Positions 1 through 8,829 of a stretch of DNA of 64,000 bases are shown here, piece by piece. Origin of the DNA: Archangium primigenium (GTDB taxonomy: Bacteria > Myxococcota > Myxococcia > Myxococcales > Myxococcaceae); contig NZ_JADWYI010000001.1 of NCBI RefSeq assembly GCF_016904885.1, forward strand, positions 4,340,001-4,404,000. Direction: 5' to 3'. The stretch's first letter is position 1. Each line of letters starts with the position of its first letter. Below the pieces are notes generated by a model. That model was not told the DNA's origin. It ran no database searches and saw only the letters and a program-made list of their open reading frames with translations. The translations under genes were made by a program, and so were the position numbers.

Positions 1-1
1 G

Positions 2-316
2 GTGAAGGACACGAGCGCCGCGGACGAGCGCTTCCTGGCCGCCAAGGGCAAGCTGGACGCGTGGATGGCGGCCCTGGAGGAGCAGGATCCGCACCAGGTG
101 CTGGGCGTGTCCCCGAGGGATTCGCTGGAGGTGGTGCGCACGCGCTTCCGCGAACTGGCGCTCGAGCGGCACCCGGACCGGGGCGGTTCGGAGGCGCAGA
201 TGCGCGAGCTGAACCTGGCCTACGAGAAGATCCTCCGCCACCGCGAGCGCGCCGAGGTGCGCCAGCCGGTGCGCCCGCCCGTACGGGCCGCGGTGCTGCC
301 CGCGCGCGGCCGGTAG
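2..316 (+). CDS. Small J-domain (DnaJ-like) protein
   Basis: This 104-residue protein carries a J domain, the module that stimulates ATP hydrolysis by Hsp70/DnaK. The domain spans about residues 30-80 and shows the diagnostic HPD tripeptide (ERHPDRGG), with flanking helices VVRTRFRELALE and MRELNLAYEKIL. No Gly/Phe-rich, zinc-finger or client-binding region follows; the tail is Arg/Pro-rich. The GTG at base 2 gives a plausible full-length small protein, but the window begins there, so a longer N-terminus cannot be excluded. It converges on the pilin operon. The domain is clear; the substrate is unknown. Confidence 0.75.
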   Translation: MKDTSAADERFLAAKGKLDAWMAALEEQDPHQVLGVSPRDSLEVVRTRFRELALERHPDRGGSEAQMRELNLAYEKILRHRERAEVRQPVRPPVRAAVLPARGR

Positions 317-357
317 GGCGGGGGGAGGGAGCGCCCGGGCACGCCCGGACGGGCGCC

Positions 358-996
358 TCACTGGGTGGTGTTCTGATCACCCGTGGCGCCGCCGCTGCGC
401 TGCCCCTTGTAGTTGTCGCCGGGCACGTGGATGAGCACCACCTCCAGGACCTTGTTGCGCCGGGTCTCGCTCGTGTCCGAGAGCACCTGGCCGTGCCAGC
501 CGAAGGGGTCCTCCGTCACCTCGCGCGGGGACTCCACCACGTCGCGCAGCTGCAGCCGCGGGATGAGGCACTCGGCCCGGAGGACGATCTGCAGATCGTT
601 GTCCGAGAAGGGGTTGTTGGGCGTGTCGTCCACGTTGTCGCGGACGGTGACGCGGAAGTCGGGGGGCAGGGCGGCGGTGACGGGCTGGCCGTCCATCCGC
701 CCGAAGGAGCCGGGGGCCCAGTCCTCGCGCTTGGCCCCGGGGTTGCTGAAGCCCCGGGCGGGATCGAGGATGCTGTTGGGCCCCCCCCACTCGGCGAAGC
801 GCAGCCCGTAGAACTTGCGGCCGTACTGGGCGGCGGACTCGGCGCACGTCTGCGCGTCGATGTCGCGCACGGAGCGGTTGCTGCGCTCCTGCTCCGCGCC
901 GGTATACGTGAGCACGCCAAAGATGATGAGCGCCAGGATCACGGTGATCCCCAGGGCGGTCAACAGGGTGGAACCACGAGGAGCTTGGGGCTTCAT
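358..996 (-). CDS. PilX-like minor pilin (type IV pilus tip complex)
   Basis: This is the last gene of the leftward PilY1 operon, 212 residues from the ATG at 996. It starts with a short basic leader ending RG, then a hydrophobic helix (STLLTALGITVILALIIFGV), which is a class III prepilin signal. Glu at mature position 5 is absent, as in GspK and many PilX proteins that sit at the filament tip. The rest is a globular domain. By analogy with known minor pilins it would join PilV- and PilW-like proteins and PilY1 to prime pilus assembly. The position, the signal and the lack of Glu5 support the call; sequence identity to PilX cannot be judged here. Confidence 0.65.
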   Translation of the reverse strand: MKPQAPRGSTLLTALGITVILALIIFGVLTYTGAEQERSNRSVRDIDAQTCAESAAQYGRKFYGLRFAEWGGPNSILDPARGFSNPGAKREDWAPGSFGRMDGQPVTAALPPDFRVTVRDNVDDTPNNPFSDNDLQIVLRAECLIPRLQLRDVVESPREVTEDPFGWHGQVLSDTSETRRNKVLEVVLIHVPGDNYKGQRSGGATGDQNTTQ

Positions 997-1013
997 GTCG
1001 CGTCTCCGGCCTG

Positions 1014-2126
1014 TCAGATGCGCGAGGCGGCGAGGTTCTTGAGGAGTACCACGGTGCTGAGCACCCGGCGGCGGAAACCACTGGCTTCGGGTTGGGCGGT
1101 GGGTCCCGACAGATCCAGACCCCGCTCGAAGGGCGTCATCTCGCCCTTGGCCTGCAGGTCGCCCTTGTCCCCGATGAGGGGCGCGCTCGTGCGCGCCGAG
1201 AGGCTGACGCGAGCGTAGAGCAGGTACGGATCGGTGAAGCCGGCCGTGGGGCCGACGTCGCTGAAGCCGTCGTGGATGCCATCGCCGTTGGAGTCCGAGG
1301 CCCACTGCACCTGCAAGTCCTCCACGTCGCGCGCCAGCACGGAGGTGTTCAGCACGGCGCCCGTGCGGGGATGCAGCGTGTCCATGACCAGGTCGCCGCG
1401 CTCGGGGTGCTGCTCCGAGGCGGGCACGTAGGCAATCCGGTAGCGCACGATCTGCACCGGGAACACGCTGGCGCCCATGTCGATCCGGATGCCGTTCTGC
1501 TCCTGGAGCGTCTCGGGGATCATCCCGCCGGTGCGCACCTCGACGCGCGGGGTTCCGCCGTCCAACTGGGCCCGGTCCACGGGCACGAGCATGGCGCGCT
1601 GGAAGTTGGTGATGAGGGCGCTGTCGCCCTCCTCGAAGTGTTGCGCCACCACGCCGGGCGTGGTCGCCCGGCGGGGATCCGGTGTCACGTAGAACCGGCT
1701 GTTGGTCAGATCGCTCAGCAGCTCGCTGCGCCGGTCGGCCTTGTAGCGCAGGAGCGTGATCGTGTCGGGGGCCTGGGGCATCTTCGGCCCGAGCGGGGCG
1801 ACGCCGTTCTGGAAGATGAGCGCGGAGCGCATCACGCGGTTGCCCGATTCATCCAGATAGGCGTACTGGGTGCCGCCCACGCCGGTGGCCGCCAGGGCGC
1901 GCGAGAGGGTGCGCAGGGCGGCGCGGGACTCCTCGTTGGCATCCGACAGCAGCTGCTGGTTGCGCCGCATGCGGCCGGCGGCCAGCAGCACGGCCACCGC
2001 GGCCGACAGCAGGATGATGCCGAGCGCGGCGCTCATCACCAGCTCCACCAGGGTCAGGCCGCGGCGCGGGCGCCGCCTCCGGACCAGGGACGTTAGCGGG
2101 TCAGGACGGCGCTGGTGACGACGCAT
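1014..2126 (-). CDS. PilW-like minor pilin
   Basis: This is a 370-residue prepilin-like protein. A 23-residue basic leader ends in RRG and is followed by LTLVELVMSAALGIILLSAA, a textbook prepilin cleavage site with Glu at mature position 5 and an N-terminal transmembrane helix. The large globular C-terminal part fits PilW, the biggest minor pilin. It overlaps the upstream PilV-like gene by 34 bp and is followed after 17 bp by the PilX-like gene, so the three are translationally linked. The long arginine-rich leader makes the exact start less certain, since a shorter form would need a non-ATG codon. Confidence 0.7.
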   Translation of the reverse strand: MRRHQRRPDPLTSLVRRRRPRRGLTLVELVMSAALGIILLSAAVAVLLAAGRMRRNQQLLSDANEESRAALRTLSRALAATGVGGTQYAYLDESGNRVMRSALIFQNGVAPLGPKMPQAPDTITLLRYKADRRSELLSDLTNSRFYVTPDPRRATTPGVVAQHFEEGDSALITNFQRAMLVPVDRAQLDGGTPRVEVRTGGMIPETLQEQNGIRIDMGASVFPVQIVRYRIAYVPASEQHPERGDLVMDTLHPRTGAVLNTSVLARDVEDLQVQWASDSNGDGIHDGFSDVGPTAGFTDPYLLYARVSLSARTSAPLIGDKGDLQAKGEMTPFERGLDLSGPTAQPEASGFRRRVLSTVVLLKNLAASRI

Positions 2127-2641
2127 TGGGAATTACCTTCCAGGAAGTTGCCACACACGCCATCCGTCGCGTGGCTGACCGCGACGGTGACGCGCCACGT
2201 GTCTCCGATGTCGGAGCTGCTACTCACCTCCTGCGTGTAGCGCACGTAGCGGCGGTACTGGCAGGTGGGGTGGTAGCCCTGCTCGGGCGTGCCCGTGCGG
2301 CGGCAGGGGCGACCATAGATGTCCACCCACCCCATCAGGCTCGGATCCGTGCACAGCACCGCCGGCTTGCCGCTCTCCTGGCAGTCCGGCGGTGCACCAT
2401 CCACCACGGGCGCCGCGGCGGCGGCGGCCGTGCGCAGCTTCTGCTTCTGGTCGCCCATCACCAGGACCTCCAGCCGCTGCTGCGCCAGCCGCATCGCCAC
2501 GTAGTGGCGATAGGAGCGGCTGGAGTAGCGGGCGGCGATGGTGTTGGCGGACACCAGGGCCAGGGTGGCCACGGCGATGATCACCATGGCCACCATCACC
2601 TCGACGAGCGTCAAACCCCGGGGAGCAGTCCGCCTGGCCAT
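2093..2641 (-). CDS. PilV-like minor pilin
   Basis: This is a 182-residue type IV prepilin-like protein. The leader MARRTAPRG precedes LTLVEVMVAMVIIAVATLAL, which has the consensus Gly cleavage site, Glu5 and hydrophobic alpha-1 helix. The length and the LVEVMVAM motif are typical of PilV/GspI proteins. The C-terminal domain contains several cysteines (for example in the DGAPPDCQE and PAVLCTDP regions) that could form disulfides. It lies 6 bp downstream of PilY1 and overlaps the PilW-like gene. It probably acts in the periplasmic and tip complex that initiates pilus polymerisation. Confidence 0.72.
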   Translation of the reverse strand: MARRTAPRGLTLVEVMVAMVIIAVATLALVSANTIAARYSSRSYRHYVAMRLAQQRLEVLVMGDQKQKLRTAAAAAAPVVDGAPPDCQESGKPAVLCTDPSLMGWVDIYGRPCRRTGTPEQGYHPTCQYRRYVRYTQEVSSSSDIGDTWRVTVAVSHATDGVCGNFLEGNSQCVVTSAVLTR

Positions 2642-2647
2642 GCTGGT

Positions 2648-5600
2648 CTACTCCGCGAGGGCCCGGCCCAGATCCAGCCAGGAGCCGATGCGCACCGGGC
2701 TGCGCTTGCCTTCGATGCTCGACACCGGCACGTCGACGGTCTTGGGCGGCGTGCTCTGGATGCCCGTCATGGTCTGGGTGACGATGGTGCCATCGGGCAG
2801 CACGAGCACGCCCGCGGCCGCCTTGCCCGCCGTGGCGATCTCCTTGTCCGCCGTCTTGCCGCTCTTGTTCAGGTCCACCAGGTGGGTGCGGCCCTGCATG
2901 TTGGAGTTGAAGGGATCGCTCTCCGTGGTGCCGTAGGCGGTCGACAGCACGATGTTGCTGCCGACGATCTTCGGCGAGCCCACGGCGCGCTCCTTCTCCT
3001 CGAGCGTCAGGAAGGTCACCGCGCCGGACTTGACGGTGCCGCGATTGGCGAGCGGGCTGCGCAGATCGAAGGGCACCGGGGTGCTCTTGTCGTAGGAGAG
3101 CACGTCGCGGATGCCCAGGTCCTCGGGCAGCGCCACCGCCACGTACATCCGACCCTTGATCTTGTCGTTGCGCGCGAGGACCCAGTCGGCGCCGGCCGTG
3201 CCGAACACGAGCGCCAGCTTGCCCGAGGCCTTGTTGCCCACGCCCAGCCCGCTGAAGATGCTGCCGGCCTCGAACGTGTAGGGCAGGCGCATGATGGCCG
3301 GCACCGTGCTCACCGGGTGCAGCGGATCCTGCGTGCTGTAGAGCGGGTAGCTCACGGGCGAGCCGCCGACGTTGAAGTAGTTCAGGTTGGCTCCCGTGTG
3401 GGCGGACAGCTCCCACACCCGGCCTTCCATGTCACCCACGTACACCCGGTCCATGCTGCCGTCGCCGTCCACGTCCAGCGTGGAGGTGCCGCCGGGCAGC
3501 GAGTTGGAGGTGTCCTCGCCGTAGGGGCGCTCCCACTGCCAGATCTTCTTGCCCGTGCCCGCCTCCAGGGCGAACACCTGCAACTGCTGGGCGCCGTCCT
3601 TGCCGCCGTTGGTGGCCACGACGACCTGGTAGCTCGGGCGGTTGCCGCGGCGCACCGGCACCAGGTTCACCGTCAGCGTGTCGCCGAGGTCCAGGAAGTT
3701 GAAGGGGCCCGTCTTCTTGGTGGGCGGATCCAGGTAGGGCGGGGGCGGGTTCTTGTCGCCGTCCTTCCAGCGCTCCGTCCACTTGATGGCCGTGTCCTTC
3801 TGCGCGTCGCCCGTGTTGGTGTTGTCCGTCTTGGACACCACGTCCCAGAGCACGAGCGGCTTGAGGGGATCCGTCACGTCCAGCGCGAACAGCTCACCGC
3901 CCAGGCGGCCCGAGCCCGACACGAGCACCGTGCGCCAGCGGAACTTGCCCGTCGAGCGCTCCTTGTCGTTGGAGAGCACGCCGTCGTTGTTGGTGTCCTC
4001 GTAGTCCGCGTAGATGTCCGACACCACCGGCGAGATGTCCACGCGGGCGTTGTTGGTGGACAGGCGCGAGAGCTGCCCCTTGGGGACGAACGCCCACAGC
4101 TCGGTGCCCGGCTTGACGCTGGCCATGCCCGCCTGGGTGCCGCGCAGGTAGATGGCGTGCAGCTGGCCGTCCAGGCCGCCCACGTAGGCCACCTCCGGAC
4201 GCACCGTCTTGATGTAGGGGCTGGGGCCCACCACCGCGGCGCTCGCGTGATCCAGACCGCCGAGCGTGGAGCGCACCTCGCCGAACTGCCGGTTGTCACA
4301 CTGGTTCTCGGTGGGCGTGAACACGTCGAAGGGCGTGCCGTCGTTCACCTCGTGCGCCACACAGTAGCCCCGCACCCGCTGCAGGAAGTGCTTGCTCATG
4401 TGGTTGTACGTGTTGAACAGGGTCGTCATGTTGGAGAGGATCTCTCCGGCCCCGGTCGGATCCAGCACGCTGGTCCCGGTGGAGTTGAGGTCCAGGCCCA
4501 TCGCCTCCTGCAGGTCGCACATCTTCTTGATCTTGCCCGTGCTGGTGTCGTCCACGCAGCCGTTGCCGAGCTGATCGACGGTGAAGGGCACGCGCTTGAG
4601 GCCGGTCTGGTTGGCGCCGAGCACGGTGAAGAGGGTGCGCTGGCCCGGCGAGGGCACCAGCACGCTGGCCTCCCAGGTGGCGTTCTGGCTGAAGGTCTGG
4701 CGATCCGTGTCGATCGCCCTCGCATCGTAGGAGCGCAGGCGGCCCTCGATGTAGGGGAAGACCCAGTCGGCGGCCTGCTCCGCGCGGAAGTTGATGCGCT
4801 CGGGGTAGAGGGCCTGGGGCGGGGTGTGCAGGAAGGTGCCGGCGAGCACGTTCATCTTGTCGAGCTTGCCGTCCTTGTCATAGGTGAGGTCGGCCACGGG
4901 CTCCGAGCGGCTCGTCTCGAGCGACTCGGGCTTGTAGGCGAGGTTGAGCAGCGTGTTGAGCACGATGCGGTTGCCGCCCGCGAGCTGCGCGAAGGTGTGG
5001 CCCGCCAGGTAGATGACGTTGCCCTTCTGCTTGTTGTTGTCCTTCTGGCGCGACACGTACAGGTCCCAGCCGTCCTTGGCCGCGGTGGGGGACTTGGTGC
5101 TGATCATCCGCACCGCGCCCTCGTCGTAGTCCTGGCCCGAGCGGGGACGGAACGCCTCGACGGTGCTCGTGGACGGCACGGTCAGCTCGAAGTCGCCCTT
5201 CTGGCTGAACAGGTCGCCGTAGTTGCTGTAGCTGTAGCAGTCACCCGTGCGGCCCGGGTCCGAGCAGTCCTGTCCGTTCACCGCGAAGCCGTTGGGGAGG
5301 ATCAGCTCGCCGGCGTCCAGCGTCTGCAGGCCCGGCTTCTTCTGGGCGCCCGACATGAAGCGCGTGGGCTCGTTGTCCTGGTACAGGTCGCGCACCGTCT
5401 CGTTGGGCTTGTAGCTGCTCTCGTACGTCTCGATGGAGGCGCACTCGTTGAAGATGCTGTTCCCGATGTCCACGAAGTGCGCGATGTTGGACAGCGCCGA
5501 CTTGAGGTTGGAGCGCTTGGTGCTCGTGGAGACGTCGCCCTGCCAGTGCGGCGACCAGAGGACCTTGTAGTAGGTCTTGTTGGGCGCGCTGGCATCCGGC

Positions 5601-6436
5601 GCGTAGTTGAGCTTGCTCTTGGGGTAGGCGGCGCTGGAGACGAGCTCCTTGTCCTGATCCAGCACGTCGAAGATCTTGCCGTGCTTGTCGAACGTGCCCT
5701 CGGCGCCCGTGAAGTTCAGGCCGGCGTTGGTGAGGTAGGCGCGGAGGATCTCCACCGAGCCCGCGTTGGAGGTGTTGCGGCCGAGCACCAGCGCGATGGG
5801 CGGGGGCACCTCGTTCATGATGCGCGCGACGGGCGCCACGAACGCGTTGTTGGCGCGGTGCACGCGCACGTTCCAGGCGGTGCCGGGGTTGCACGTCGCG
5901 CTGCCCTCGGGGCCGCGGAACAGGCTGAAGTCCGCGTGGTCCTTGATGAGCGCGATGGCCTTGGCCGCCTCGGAGGCGTCGATGATGAAGGGGCCGCCCA
6001 TGTAGCGCAGGCGCGTCTGCTTCTTGTCCACCTTGATCGCACCCTCACCCGTGTTGTTCGGGTTGCCCGTGGTGCTGAAGGTGGTGAAGTCCTCGGAGAA
6101 CTTGCCCGTGGAGTTGCTCAGCAGGGACACCGGCTGCCCGGTCTCCTTCTCCACCTTGAAATCACAGCCGTCGATGTACCGCTTGTCGTCGGAGGTGTTC
6201 TTGCAGCGGTGGTGGCTCGTCTTCGTGGGCTCGACCGACCAGTAGATCGTCACCTTCTGCTGCAGCAGCCGGTAGACCAGACCGTAGGACGCCACGGCGC
6301 CACATCGGCTCTGGTAGGCCATCTGCTCGGGGATGATGAGTGAGCCCTGCTCGAAGCGGAGATCGGTGGCGCCAGCCGTCATGGGCAGCGCGAGCAGGCA
6401 CATCACGGCCAGTGATCGGATGCGGAGTGCTTTCAT
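2648..6436 (-). CDS. PilY1-type pilus tip adhesin
   Basis: This 1262-residue secreted protein begins with a Sec signal peptide (MKALRIRSLAVMCLLALPMTAGA). The C-terminal third has PilY1 features: a beta-propeller-like region with repeated GG.LFALDV and WELSAH motifs, and Asp-rich calcium-loop-like segments near residue 812 (DTNNDGVLSND) and near residue 990 (DVDGDGSMD). PilY1 caps the type IV pilus, binds surfaces and, with minor pilins, primes assembly. It is the first gene of the operon PilY1-PilV-PilW-PilX. The N-terminal 700 residues are divergent, as usual in this family, where that half sets adhesion specificity. Confidence is high for family membership. Confidence 0.85.
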   Translation of the reverse strand: MKALRIRSLAVMCLLALPMTAGATDLRFEQGSLIIPEQMAYQSRCGAVASYGLVYRLLQQKVTIYWSVEPTKTSHHRCKNTSDDKRYIDGCDFKVEKETGQPVSLLSNSTGKFSEDFTTFSTTGNPNNTGEGAIKVDKKQTRLRYMGGPFIIDASEAAKAIALIKDHADFSLFRGPEGSATCNPGTAWNVRVHRANNAFVAPVARIMNEVPPPIALVLGRNTSNAGSVEILRAYLTNAGLNFTGAEGTFDKHGKIFDVLDQDKELVSSAAYPKSKLNYAPDASAPNKTYYKVLWSPHWQGDVSTSTKRSNLKSALSNIAHFVDIGNSIFNECASIETYESSYKPNETVRDLYQDNEPTRFMSGAQKKPGLQTLDAGELILPNGFAVNGQDCSDPGRTGDCYSYSNYGDLFSQKGDFELTVPSTSTVEAFRPRSGQDYDEGAVRMISTKSPTAAKDGWDLYVSRQKDNNKQKGNVIYLAGHTFAQLAGGNRIVLNTLLNLAYKPESLETSRSEPVADLTYDKDGKLDKMNVLAGTFLHTPPQALYPERINFRAEQAADWVFPYIEGRLRSYDARAIDTDRQTFSQNATWEASVLVPSPGQRTLFTVLGANQTGLKRVPFTVDQLGNGCVDDTSTGKIKKMCDLQEAMGLDLNSTGTSVLDPTGAGEILSNMTTLFNTYNHMSKHFLQRVRGYCVAHEVNDGTPFDVFTPTENQCDNRQFGEVRSTLGGLDHASAAVVGPSPYIKTVRPEVAYVGGLDGQLHAIYLRGTQAGMASVKPGTELWAFVPKGQLSRLSTNNARVDISPVVSDIYADYEDTNNDGVLSNDKERSTGKFRWRTVLVSGSGRLGGELFALDVTDPLKPLVLWDVVSKTDNTNTGDAQKDTAIKWTERWKDGDKNPPPPYLDPPTKKTGPFNFLDLGDTLTVNLVPVRRGNRPSYQVVVATNGGKDGAQQLQVFALEAGTGKKIWQWERPYGEDTSNSLPGGTSTLDVDGDGSMDRVYVGDMEGRVWELSAHTGANLNYFNVGGSPVSYPLYSTQDPLHPVSTVPAIMRLPYTFEAGSIFSGLGVGNKASGKLALVFGTAGADWVLARNDKIKGRMYVAVALPEDLGIRDVLSYDKSTPVPFDLRSPLANRGTVKSGAVTFLTLEEKERAVGSPKIVGSNIVLSTAYGTTESDPFNSNMQGRTHLVDLNKSGKTADKEIATAGKAAAGVLVLPDGTIVTQTMTGIQSTPPKTVDVPVSSIEGKRSPVRIGSWLDLGRALAE

Positions 6437-6635
6437 CCTTCTGTCCTCGCGAACGGGGGCACCCCGGGGGAGATGCCTTCTAGATCTGGGGGGTAGGGTC
6501 CCAGGGCGGACTGCTTCTGCGTGAATTCTCCAGAAACATACCTGGAAGAAAAGCGAATAGACACTGGATGCCCCGCGAAAGTGGGAATTCCATCTACAGC
6601 GGATCCCTGGGAGCTGAAATTCCCTTCCTGCCCCC
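6437..6635. other. Upstream region of the PilY1 operon
   Basis: This is 199 bp between the PilY1 start (leftward) and the stop of the upstream leftward gene. It is clearly more AT-rich than the coding DNA, especially about 6520-6600, and would hold the promoter of the pilus-tip operon. I found no convincing sigma-70 or sigma-54 match and no gene. GGGAATT and AATTCCC segments near 6583 and 6619 face each other across a long loop; I regard this as weak. Confidence 0.4.
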
Positions 6636-7589
6636 CTAGGCGCGGCCCGCGCGCAGCAGGTAGCCCCAGAAGAGCGCGCCCAGGGCGAGGCCCAGCAAGG
6701 CCTTGAGGGGCGTGGAGAACAGATCGCCGGGAGACACGAAGCCCTCCACGAGCGCGATGAGGGCGAGGAAGGGCGCGCAGCCGAGCACGAGCTTCACGGC
6801 CTCGCGCCCGCGCAGCACGAGCGCCTGGCTCCGGGGCAGCTCGCCCGGGTCGACGAGCGACTGGCCCACCCTGAGCCCCGCGCCGCCGGCGATGACGATG
6901 ATGGACAGCTCCACGGGGCCATGCGCGGCGATGAAGTCCAAGAGCTTGGGCCCGAGCCCCTCGCGCGCGCACAGCGCCGCCACCGAGCCCAGGTGCACGC
7001 CGTTGTTGACGAGCACGAACACCGTGCCCAGGCCGAGCAAGAGCCCCGAGGCGAAGGTGACGATGGTGACGGTGAGGTTGTTGGTGGCGATGGCCGAGGC
7101 CACCGCGTTGGGGGGCGCCACGGACAGGATGCCGTCGGTCCACATCTCCCCGCGCGCGATGGAGTCGCGCAGGTTCTCGGGCACGAGCAGCTCGGCGCCC
7201 CGCGGCTCCAGGAGCACCACGCCCGCGCCCAGCAGGATGCCCAACAGGAACAGGCCCGCGCTCGTGGCCACGTAGGCCCCGTGGGCGCGCAGGGTGCGCG
7301 GCAATTCGTGGCGGAAGAAGGCGCCCAGCGCGGCCCAGCGCTCGCGCGGGGGCTGGTAGATGACGGCGTAGGCCTGGGCGCACAACTGGTTGAGGAAGCG
7401 GTGGACGTCGGTGCCCGCGTGGAACGTCTGCGCGTGCGCCAGGTCCGCCGCCGCGCGCCGGTAGAGCACGTCGAGCGAGCGCAGATCCTCCAGGCGCAGC
7501 GTGCCGGCGCGCTGCCGCGCGAGCAGCGCGCCCAGGGCGTCCCAGTCCGGCCGGCGGCGGCCCACGAACGCGGGCAGGGAGGAGGTCAC
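6636..7589 (-). CDS. SpoIIM-family (stage II sporulation protein M-like) membrane protein
   Basis: This is a 317-residue integral membrane protein starting at the GTG at 7589, two bases after the stop of the RDD gene. After a soluble N-terminal region of about 110 residues, several hydrophobic helices follow, including SAGLFLLGILLGAGVVLL, VTIVTFASGLLLGLGTVF and the helical C-terminus ending GYLLRAGRA. The motif NNLTVTIVTFASGLLLGLGT and an HGPVELSIIVIAGGAGL segment are typical of the SpoIIM/DUF95 family. Despite the family name, a role in sporulation is not implied. The link to an RDD protein is common in myxobacteria. The substrate is unknown. Confidence 0.78.
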   Translation of the reverse strand: MTSSLPAFVGRRRPDWDALGALLARQRAGTLRLEDLRSLDVLYRRAAADLAHAQTFHAGTDVHRFLNQLCAQAYAVIYQPPRERWAALGAFFRHELPRTLRAHGAYVATSAGLFLLGILLGAGVVLLEPRGAELLVPENLRDSIARGEMWTDGILSVAPPNAVASAIATNNLTVTIVTFASGLLLGLGTVFVLVNNGVHLGSVAALCAREGLGPKLLDFIAAHGPVELSIIVIAGGAGLRVGQSLVDPGELPRSQALVLRGREAVKLVLGCAPFLALIALVEGFVSPGDLFSTPLKALLGLALGALFWGYLLRAGRA

Positions 7590-7591
7590 GC

Positions 7592-8359
7592 TCAGCGCTC
7601 CGCCTGGGCGCACGTGCGCAGGAAGGCCTCGGCGTCCCCGGGCGAGGCGAGCAGCGCCGCGCGCTCGGCGTCCCCGAGGCCGCCATAGCGCTCCACCAGC
7701 CGCGCCCCCAGCCGCGCCCGCGCCTGGGGCTCGAGCCAGGGGGCCCGCGCGAGGAAGGACAGGATGAGCTCCGTGTCCCCGGAGGTGAGCCGGCGCGGGG
7801 TGGCGGGCCGCGGCGCGGACGACGGGGCGGGGGCGGAGGCGGGCGCGTACTTGCCCAGGTCGATGCGCTCCTCGCGCACGAGCAGCGTGCCGGCCAGCAG
7901 ATCCCCGAGCCGCTGGTGGCGCCGGGTGAAGAGCACGCTCAAGCAGCCCACCGCGTAGAAGAAGGGCAGGGCGTCCACCAGGCGCACGAGGTTGCGCACC
8001 GCGCACTCGAGCACGCCCACCGGGGCGCCATCGGCCCGTACCACGCGGATGCCCACCAGGCGCTTGCCGGGCGTCTGTCCATCCATGAGCACTTCACACG
8101 CCGTCCAGTACACCCACTGCGTGGCGAACACGCCCACCACGAGCAGCGTGCGCGCCAGCCCCGACAGGCCCTGGAAGAAGCCGAGCACGTCGCTCACCAG
8201 CAGCGTGAAGAGGAAGTAGGCCACCACCCAGAAGAAGAAGAGCAGCAGCAGGTCCACGAGGTAGGCCAGGCAGCGGTAGCCGAGGCCCGCCACCGGCAGC
8301 GAGAGCGAGACGCGCTCCGGGGTGGCGACATCCAGGTGGGCGGAGGGGGACGGGCGCAT
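7592..8359 (-). CDS. RDD-family membrane protein
   Basis: This 255-residue protein has an N-terminal RDD domain (about residues 15-160). It contains the family motif region RCLAYLVDLLLLFFFWVVAYF, a second hydrophobic stretch (ARTLLVVGVFATQWVYWTACEVLMDGQTPGKRLVGIRVVRADG), and RRHQRLGDLLAGTLLVREER near the end. The C-terminal 90 residues are soluble, Ala/Pro-rich and end in a charged helical region. RDD proteins are implicated in ion transport or as membrane partners of other operon members. The gene is two bases from the SpoIIM-like gene, so they are almost certainly co-expressed. The precise function is not known. Confidence 0.8.
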   Translation of the reverse strand: MRPSPSAHLDVATPERVSLSLPVAGLGYRCLAYLVDLLLLFFFWVVAYFLFTLLVSDVLGFFQGLSGLARTLLVVGVFATQWVYWTACEVLMDGQTPGKRLVGIRVVRADGAPVGVLECAVRNLVRLVDALPFFYAVGCLSVLFTRRHQRLGDLLAGTLLVREERIDLGKYAPASAPAPSSAPRPATPRRLTSGDTELILSFLARAPWLEPQARARLGARLVERYGGLGDAERAALLASPGDAEAFLRTCAQAER

Positions 8360-8829
8360 GCGCCGGGCAGCCTAGCCGGATCGGCCAGCGGGACGGGCCT
8401 CCTCATTTCCCGAGAACAGAGGATCGCGCCGCGAGGACGGGTCGCCCGAGGCGGGGGGGTGCTCACTGATGGACATCTCCAGGCGCCGTTGGGTCTGCAC
8501 CTGCACACTCTCCATCAGATGGCGCGACGCCGGCACTGGACAGGAAAGTGGGGGATGGACATTCGGACAGTCGTGGGAAAACGTCGGCCGCGCCTGGGTG
8601 CTGCCGGTGCTGGGTGCCGGAGCCTTTCTCCGGTACTGGAAGTGGGGGGGAGCGAAGAGCAGACACACAACGGTTCATGGTTGGATGCAGACGGGCCGAC
8701 CCAAACACCCGCGCGAACACAACGCGCACGGACTCCTGAGAAGTCGCCGGGTGTGGGCGTCGAGCCAGACGGTAGTCGATTGATTTCCAAAAAATAGGCA
8801 GTACGCCATGACGGCTGGGGGGCCCTCAC
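8360..8829. other. Gene-free region upstream of fruA
   Basis: This is 470 bp between the divergent RDD gene and fruA. Several short open frames exist on both strands but none has convincing codon use, ribosome site or homology, so I call no gene. An AT-rich stretch at about 8777-8801 (with TTGATT and AAAAAATAGG) lies 30-50 bp before the fruA start and is the best promoter candidate. I scanned the region for the MrpC consensus (TGTY, 8 bases, RACA) and found no full match. The length is unusual for this compact window and suggests long-range developmental control. Confidence 0.5.

Noticed and set aside
2126-6343. A 1405-codon rightward open frame antisense to the pilus-tip genes
   Set aside because: The translation is His/Val/Arg/Gly-rich low-complexity sequence typical of antisense frames in high-GC DNA. 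The opposite strand encodes clear PilV- and PilY1-like proteins.
8360-8829. Short genes upstream of fruA
   Set aside because: Several frames of 60-100 codons overlap on both strands, but none has a ribosome site, biased third-position GC or a domain. I keep the region as non-coding.
8360-8829. MrpC consensus site in the fruA promoter
   Set aside because: I scanned for TGTY-N8-RACA and found only partial matches, so no site is called there.
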